NCBI GenBank assembly: GCA_007375675.1
Contig: VMEU01000001.1
Coordinates: 1 to 40,457, forward strand
Origin: Parcubacteria group bacterium Greene0416_39
GTDB lineage: Bacteria > Patescibacteriota > Minisyncoccia > Minisyncoccales > UBA10102
DNA length: 40,457 nt
Direction of reading: 5' to 3'
Of this stretch, positions 37,407-40,457 are shown piece after piece. Both the position numbers and the translations under genes were made by a program. Position 1 is the stretch's first letter. Every line of letters begins with the position of its first letter. The notes under the pieces are model-generated. The model was not told where the DNA came from. It ran no database searches and saw only the letters and a list, made by a program, of their open reading frames with translations.

Positions 37407-37477
37407 GGGCCCATAGTAAAACGGCATTACGCAGCATTCGCATTGCTGAGGCGGGAGTTCAATTCTCCCTGGGTCCA
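37407..37477 (+). tRNA. tRNA-Ala (anticodon CGC)
   Basis: Acceptor GGGCCCA/TGGGTCC with the G3-U70 identity pair of tRNA-Ala, D-stem GTAA/TTAC with a short loop, anticodon arm CAGCA-TTCGCAT-TGCTG, T-arm GGGAG-TTCAATT-CTCCC, discriminator A. CCA is not encoded (A73 is followed by CA). Confidence 0.92.
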
Positions 37478-37482
37478 CATGT

Positions 37483-37518
37483 ATCTCGCTTGGTAAGCGA
37501 TCGCTAACGAAGCGAGAT
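37483..37518 (+). other. Hairpin behind tRNA-Ala
   Basis: ATCTCGCTT (37483-37491) pairs with AAGCGAGAT (37510-37518), with AGCGATCGCT in the loop. There is no T-run, so it may mark tRNA 3' processing rather than termination. Confidence 0.5.
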
Positions 37519-37539
37519 CAGGGGTAACGGTTCGCGCTA

Positions 37540-37567
37540 TTGTAAGAATAGATTACAACAGTATAAT
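37540..37567 (+). promoter_or_regulatory. Promoter of the FMN reductase gene
   Basis: TTGTAA (37540-37545), 16-nt spacer, TATAAT (37562-37567), 6 nt to ATG 37574. Confidence 0.65.
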
Positions 37568-37573
37568 GAAAGC

Positions 37574-38128
37574 ATGGAAAAGTTGTTTATCCCTATTCTT
37601 TTAGGATCTGACCGTGAAGGCCGCCAATCAGAAAAGGTAGCTCGCTTTGTGTTTGACCAAGCAAAAGTCTATGGAAAGTTTGACACGCAATTTCTTGATG
37701 TAAAAGATTTCGTTCAGACCGCCAAGACCGGAGCAGCAATGCCCTCGGAGAAATCAAAACTTTGGTCTGAGATTATGAAGCGCGCCGACGGGCTCGTCAT
37801 TGTTTCGCCAGAATATAACCACGGATACCCAGGCGAACTCAAACTCATGCTCGACCAGCTGTACCAGGAGTACAACAGGAAACCCGCAGGAATTTGCGGA
37901 GTTTCAGCCGGAGACTTGGGAGGCGCAAGAATGGTAGAGGTTTTAAGGATTTGTCTTATTGAGCTTCAAATGGTTCCCATACGCGAGGCAGTGTATTTTC
38001 CAAAAGCGCATGATCTCTTTAACGAAAAAGGAGAAATCCGCGATGCCTCGTATAAAGAACGCCTGCAAAAATTTTTTGCAGAGCTTGCCTGGTACGCAGA
38101 TGCTCTTGCAAAGGCAAGAAAGGCATGA
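37574..38128 (+). CDS. NADPH-dependent FMN reductase-like flavoprotein
   Basis: A 184-residue flavodoxin-fold protein. GSDREGRQS (11-19) is the FMN phosphate loop, SPEYNHGYPG (78-87) the second FMN contact and GVSAGDLGGARMVE the third, all typical of the NADPH-dependent FMN reductase family (PF03358), which includes quinone and azo reductases. It is cytoplasmic and of normal length. Physiological acceptor unknown. It is a single-gene unit; the nusA promoter starts inside its last codons. Confidence 0.9.
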   Translation: MEKLFIPILLGSDREGRQSEKVARFVFDQAKVYGKFDTQFLDVKDFVQTAKTGAAMPSEKSKLWSEIMKRADGLVIVSPEYNHGYPGELKLMLDQLYQEYNRKPAGICGVSAGDLGGARMVEVLRICLIELQMVPIREAVYFPKAHDLFNEKGEIRDASYKERLQKFFAELAWYADALAKARKA

Positions 38129-38134
38129 TATACT
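38106..38134 (+). promoter_or_regulatory. nusA operon promoter
   Basis: TTGCAA (38106-38111), 17-nt spacer, TATACT (38129-38134), 6 nt to the ATG of a 12-codon upstream frame at 38141. Confidence 0.65.
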
Positions 38135-38140
38135 CTTTGT

Positions 38141-38179
38141 ATGAATGAGATGTCCGTGCGAACGGACATCATTTTCTAA
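38141..38179 (+). CDS. 12-codon upstream reading frame in the nusA leader
   Basis: Encodes MNEMSVRTDIIF and ends 3 nt before the nusA ATG. Its ATG is 6 nt behind the -10, the same spacing as leaderless genes here, so it should be translated. It runs through the hairpin at 38149-38170. Translation would keep the hairpin open and may feed ribosomes to nusA by reinitiation. Confidence 0.5.
   Translation: MNEMSVRTDIIF
38149..38170 (+). promoter_or_regulatory. Leader hairpin before nusA (possible attenuator)
   Basis: GATGTCCGT and ACGGACATC form a perfect 9-bp stem with the GNRA-type loop GCGA, followed by ATTTTC. It may work as a weak terminator for the upstream gene, as an attenuator of nusA, or both. 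Confidence 0.6.
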
Positions 38180-38182
38180 AAC

Positions 38183-39346
38183 ATGGATTTAAAAAACCTT
38201 ACCGTATTGGTAAACCACATTTCAGAAGAGAAAGGGCTTGCAAAAGAGCGCGTGTTAGAAGCTGTTGAGCAGTCTTTGGCAGCAGCATACAAGAAAGAGT
38301 TTGGGGGGAAAGGCCAGGTCATTAAAGCCAAGATTGAACCTAAATCTGGTTCGGTTGAGTTTTGGCAAGAAAAGCTCGTGGTGGATGACTCTATGATTTA
38401 TTCTGAAGAAGAATTAGAGAAGATGAAAGAAGAACCCGCCGAAAACCTTCCAGACATTCAGGCGGGCCCGCCAAACTCCGAAGGTGTTGGCGGGAAGGTG
38501 CATTTTAACCCCGAACGTCATGTGATGGAAGGAGACGTTAAAGGGAAGAAATCAGGAGACATTCTTGAGATTAAACTCAAGACCCAAACAGATTTTGGGA
38601 GAATTGCCGCTCAAACTGCAAAACAGGTTATTCTCCAGAAGATCAGGGAAGCAGAACGAGAGCAAATTCTTTTGGAGTTTCGCTCCAAAGAAGGAGAGCT
38701 TCTCTCTGGAGCCATTCAGAGAATTGAGGGCAGGCTTATCTTTATTGATCTTGGGAAAACTCTTGGGATTCTGTTGAGAGAAGAACAGGTTCCAGGAGAA
38801 TTTTACCGCATTGGCCAGCGTTTGAAGTTTTATTGTCTCAAAGTGGAGGAATCTCCTAAAGGGCCTCAGATTCTTTTGTCGAGAGCATACCCAAAGCTCG
38901 TATCAAAACTGTTTGAGCTTGAGGTTCCAGAGATTGGCGCAGGCGCCGTGGAGATTAAGGCAATTGCAAGAGAGCCAGGATCGCGATCAAAGGTTGCAGT
39001 ATCTTCAAATGAAGAGGGCGTTGACCCTATTGGAGCAATGGTAGGGCAGAGAGGCACAAGGGTGACTGCCGTGATGAATGAGCTTGGAGGAGAGAAAATA
39101 GACATTGTGGAATGGGCAGAAGACCCTGCAAGTTTTGTGGGCAACGCGCTTTCTCCTAGCCGTGTGCTAAACGTTGAAATCTTTCCGAGAAACAGGGCGG
39201 TTGCAGTAGTTGCAGAAGACCAGCTTTCGCTTGCCATTGGACGGGAAGGGCAAAACGTGAGACTTGCTGCAAAGCTCACAGGATGGAAAATAGACGTGAG
39301 AGCTCCTGGACAGGAACAAGAAAAAAGTGATACAACAGAGGTATGA
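38183..39346 (+). CDS. nusA: Transcription termination/antitermination factor NusA
   Basis: NusA binds RNA polymerase and nascent RNA and controls pausing and termination. The 387 residues have the N-terminal polymerase-binding domain (1 to about 165, from [20 protein letters not shown]), an S1 domain (about 172-240, [16 protein letters not shown]) and two KH domains (to [20 protein letters not shown] and [20 protein letters not shown]). Residues about 93-105 ([13 protein letters not shown]) come from a GC-rich palindromic repeat inserted in frame (38461-38494) in a loop of the N-terminal domain. The stop overlaps the clpP start (ATGA). Confidence 0.96.
   Translation: MDLKNLTVLVNHISEEKGLAKERVLEAVEQSLAAAYKKEFGGKGQVIKAKIEPKSGSVEFWQEKLVVDDSMIYSEEELEKMKEEPAENLPDIQAGPPNSEGVGGKVHFNPERHVMEGDVKGKKSGDILEIKLKTQTDFGRIAAQTAKQVILQKIREAEREQILLEFRSKEGELLSGAIQRIEGRLIFIDLGKTLGILLREEQVPGEFYRIGQRLKFYCLKVEESPKGPQILLSRAYPKLVSKLFELEVPEIGAGAVEIKAIAREPGSRSKVAVSSNEEGVDPIGAMVGQRGTRVTAVMNELGGEKIDIVEWAEDPASFVGNALSPSRVLNVEIFPRNRAVAVVAEDQLSLAIGREGQNVRLAAKLTGWKIDVRAPGQEQEKSDTTEV
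38461..38494. repeat. GC-rich palindromic repeat inside nusA
   Basis: GGCGGGCCCGCC (38461-38472) is a 12-bp palindrome and CCCGCCAA (38467-38474) pairs with TTGGCGGG (38487-38494). The two alternative hairpins share bases. It codes for a Gly/Pro-rich stretch not expected in NusA. Confidence 0.6.
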
Positions 39347-39924
39347 ACCTTATCCCAACCGTAATTGAAAAGTCACAGTATGGCGAGCGCGCCTATGATA
39401 TTTATTCGCGCCTGTTAAAAGACCGTATCATCTTTTTGGCAGGCCCTATCAATGACATTGTTGCAAACTCTGTGATTGCCCAGATGCTTTTTCTTGCTTC
39501 CCGAGATTCCAACAAGCCCATCCAGTTTTACATTAACACTCCAGGAGGCATCGTTACCTCGGGTCTGGCAATTTATGACACCATGCAGTATGTGAAATGC
39601 CAGGTTTCAACCGTATGCGTTGGCATGGCAGCTTCCATGGGGGCTGTTCTTTTGGCTGCAGGCGCCAAAGGAAAGCGTTTTGCGCTTCCCCACTCCCAAA
39701 TTTTGCTCCATCAGCCAATGGGAGGAGCGCAGGGCCAGGCAACAGAGATTGAAATTACCGCAAAGCAAATCGTGAAGATCAAAGAGCAGCTGAACACCAT
39801 TCTTGCAAAGCATACGGGCCAGCCTTTTGACAAAATTGAGAAAGACACTGACCGGGATTTTTACCTTTCTTCAGAAGACGCAAAAGCATATGGCCTTCTT
39901 GACGAGGTCATAGGAGAAAAGTAA
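39343..39924 (+). CDS. clpP: ATP-dependent Clp protease proteolytic subunit
   Basis: The 193 residues form a ClpP serine protease subunit, assembled as a barrel and fed by ClpX or ClpA-type ATPases. The catalytic triad is S98 in GMAASMGA, H123 in LLHQPMGG and D168 in the [11 protein letters not shown] segment. QFYINTPGG (61-69) is the substrate-binding strand. A short N-terminus ([21 protein letters not shown]) is typical. The start overlaps the nusA stop, an unusual partner, so clpP and nusA are co-expressed; no clpX is in the window. Confidence 0.96.
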   Translation: MNLIPTVIEKSQYGERAYDIYSRLLKDRIIFLAGPINDIVANSVIAQMLFLASRDSNKPIQFYINTPGGIVTSGLAIYDTMQYVKCQVSTVCVGMAASMGAVLLAAGAKGKRFALPHSQILLHQPMGGAQGQATEIEITAKQIVKIKEQLNTILAKHTGQPFDKIEKDTDRDFYLSSEDAKAYGLLDEVIGEK

Positions 39925-39956
39925 TATAAATACCATGATAACTTGTAACCCATTAT

Positions 39957-40457
39957 ATGAGTCAACTTATCCTATTTTCAGTAGGCATTGTAGTATTACT
40001 CGGAGGGGTTCTTATTGGGTATTATGCGAGGCAGTCTCTGGCCCGAAAGCGGGCAGGGACAATTGAGCAAAAGCTCCAAAGCCGTATTGCGCAAGTTGAG
40101 CAAGAAGGCAGCCAGATTCTTGAAAAAGCAAAAGAAGACGCGAGGCGTGTTCTTGAGACAGGGAAGGCAACAGAGCAACTCTTATTCGAGCGTGAGGCGG
40201 TCTTAGACCGGAAGTTTTTGGAGTTTGACAAGAAAGACCAGGAAGTGCAAAAACGCTCCTCTGGACTTTTACAGCAAGAACAAAAACTCAACGAACAAAT
40301 CGCAGACATTGCAAAGAAGTTAGAGACCGTAGCGCGCATGTCTCAGCAGGAAGCTCTGCAGGAGCTCATGAAACGAGTGGAAGATCTCCACGAAAAAGAC
40401 ATTGTAGGAAGAATGAAAAAGCTTGAGGCAGAAGGCCAGGAGCGCTTTGAGAGGAGG
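39957..40457 (+). CDS. rny: Ribonuclease Y, N-terminal part (cut by window edge)
   Basis: The first 167 residues: a membrane anchor (MSQLILFSVGIVVLLGGVLI, then GYYARQSLARKR) followed by a long charged coiled coil (IEQKLQSRIAQVEQEG, KEDARRVLETGKATEQLLFE, ELMKRVEDLHEKD). This is the N-terminal layout of RNase Y, the membrane-bound endoribonuclease that starts mRNA decay in many Gram-positive and CPR bacteria. The KH and HD domains that would prove it lie beyond the window. The coding frame begins 32 nt after clpP. Confidence 0.75.
   Translation, partial: MSQLILFSVGIVVLLGGVLIGYYARQSLARKRAGTIEQKLQSRIAQVEQEGSQILEKAKEDARRVLETGKATEQLLFEREAVLDRKFLEFDKKDQEVQKRSSGLLQQEQKLNEQIADIAKKLETVARMSQQEALQELMKRVEDLHEKDIVGRMKKLEAEGQERFERR

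Overview
The window looks like ordinary chromosome of a Candidate Phyla Radiation bacterium (Patescibacteria, probably Parcubacteria-like). I infer this from family content, not from a search: short housekeeping proteins packed with ATGA-type overlaps, a GspE-type ATPase without its N-terminal domain, a stripped type IV secretion/pilus-like gene set (PrgI, VirB4, VirB6, VirB2-like proteins, no VirB8-VirB10), GxxExxY and glycine-rich small proteins, and many short palindromic repeats.

Layout. 1-2.6 kb: tail of a transposase, tsaE, an unknown gene overlapping a GspE/PilB-like ATPase, and a 120-bp element with 17-bp inverted ends. 2.6-7.2 kb: ruvB, a PIN toxin-antitoxin pair, an SD-led GC-rich unknown gene, yebC-ruvC, and a tyrS broken by an internal deletion. 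7.2-13.6 kb: a class A penicillin-binding protein, then the replication/translation hub dnaN-dnaA (minus) and rpmH-rnpA-yidC-khpB (plus), with an AT-rich candidate origin between dnaN and dnaA. 13.5-26.6 kb: almost all minus strand, a secretion/pilus-like apparatus: VirB2-like protein, membrane protein, VirB4 ATPase, VirB4 N-domain-like protein, PrgI, unknown, VirB6-like protein, and finally an 830-residue FN3-repeat protein whose C-terminus is itself a VirB2-like two-helix domain. It is interrupted by small GC-rich genes, a HicBA module and an alpha/beta hydrolase. 26.7-33 kb: rsmA, a LysM-M23 hydrolase, a DksA/TraR protein, a proline-rich membrane protein, and rpsO-NYN-pnp. 33-40.5 kb: four tRNAs (Lys-CUU, Arg-UCG, Pro-CGG, Ala-CGC), another VirB2-like gene, a CCA/poly(A) polymerase, a homing-endonuclease-like gene beside tRNA-Pro, a Cys/His-rich secreted protein, an FMN reductase, nusA-clpP and the start of RNase Y.

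Three patterns cut across the genes. (1) About a dozen genes have a -10 hexamer ending 5-7 (usually 6) nt before the start codon, often with a -35 at 16-17 nt, so their mRNAs should be leaderless; a minority, mostly GC-rich genes of unknown function, instead have a long leader and a strong Shine-Dalgarno. (2) An 82-83-bp palindrome occurs three times, at three junctions of the secretion operon, and in one copy its loop is replaced by a GxxExxY nuclease-like gene whose start codon lies in the repeat arm. This looks like a nuclease element with short derivatives, and is my best candidate for an undescribed system. (3) Short repeats of several families sit in frame inside the essential genes tsaE, ruvC, yidC, rsmA and nusA.

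Limits: everything is read by eye. Domain borders are approximate, and family calls without clear motifs are marked as uncertain. No stretch over 300 bp lacks a gene.
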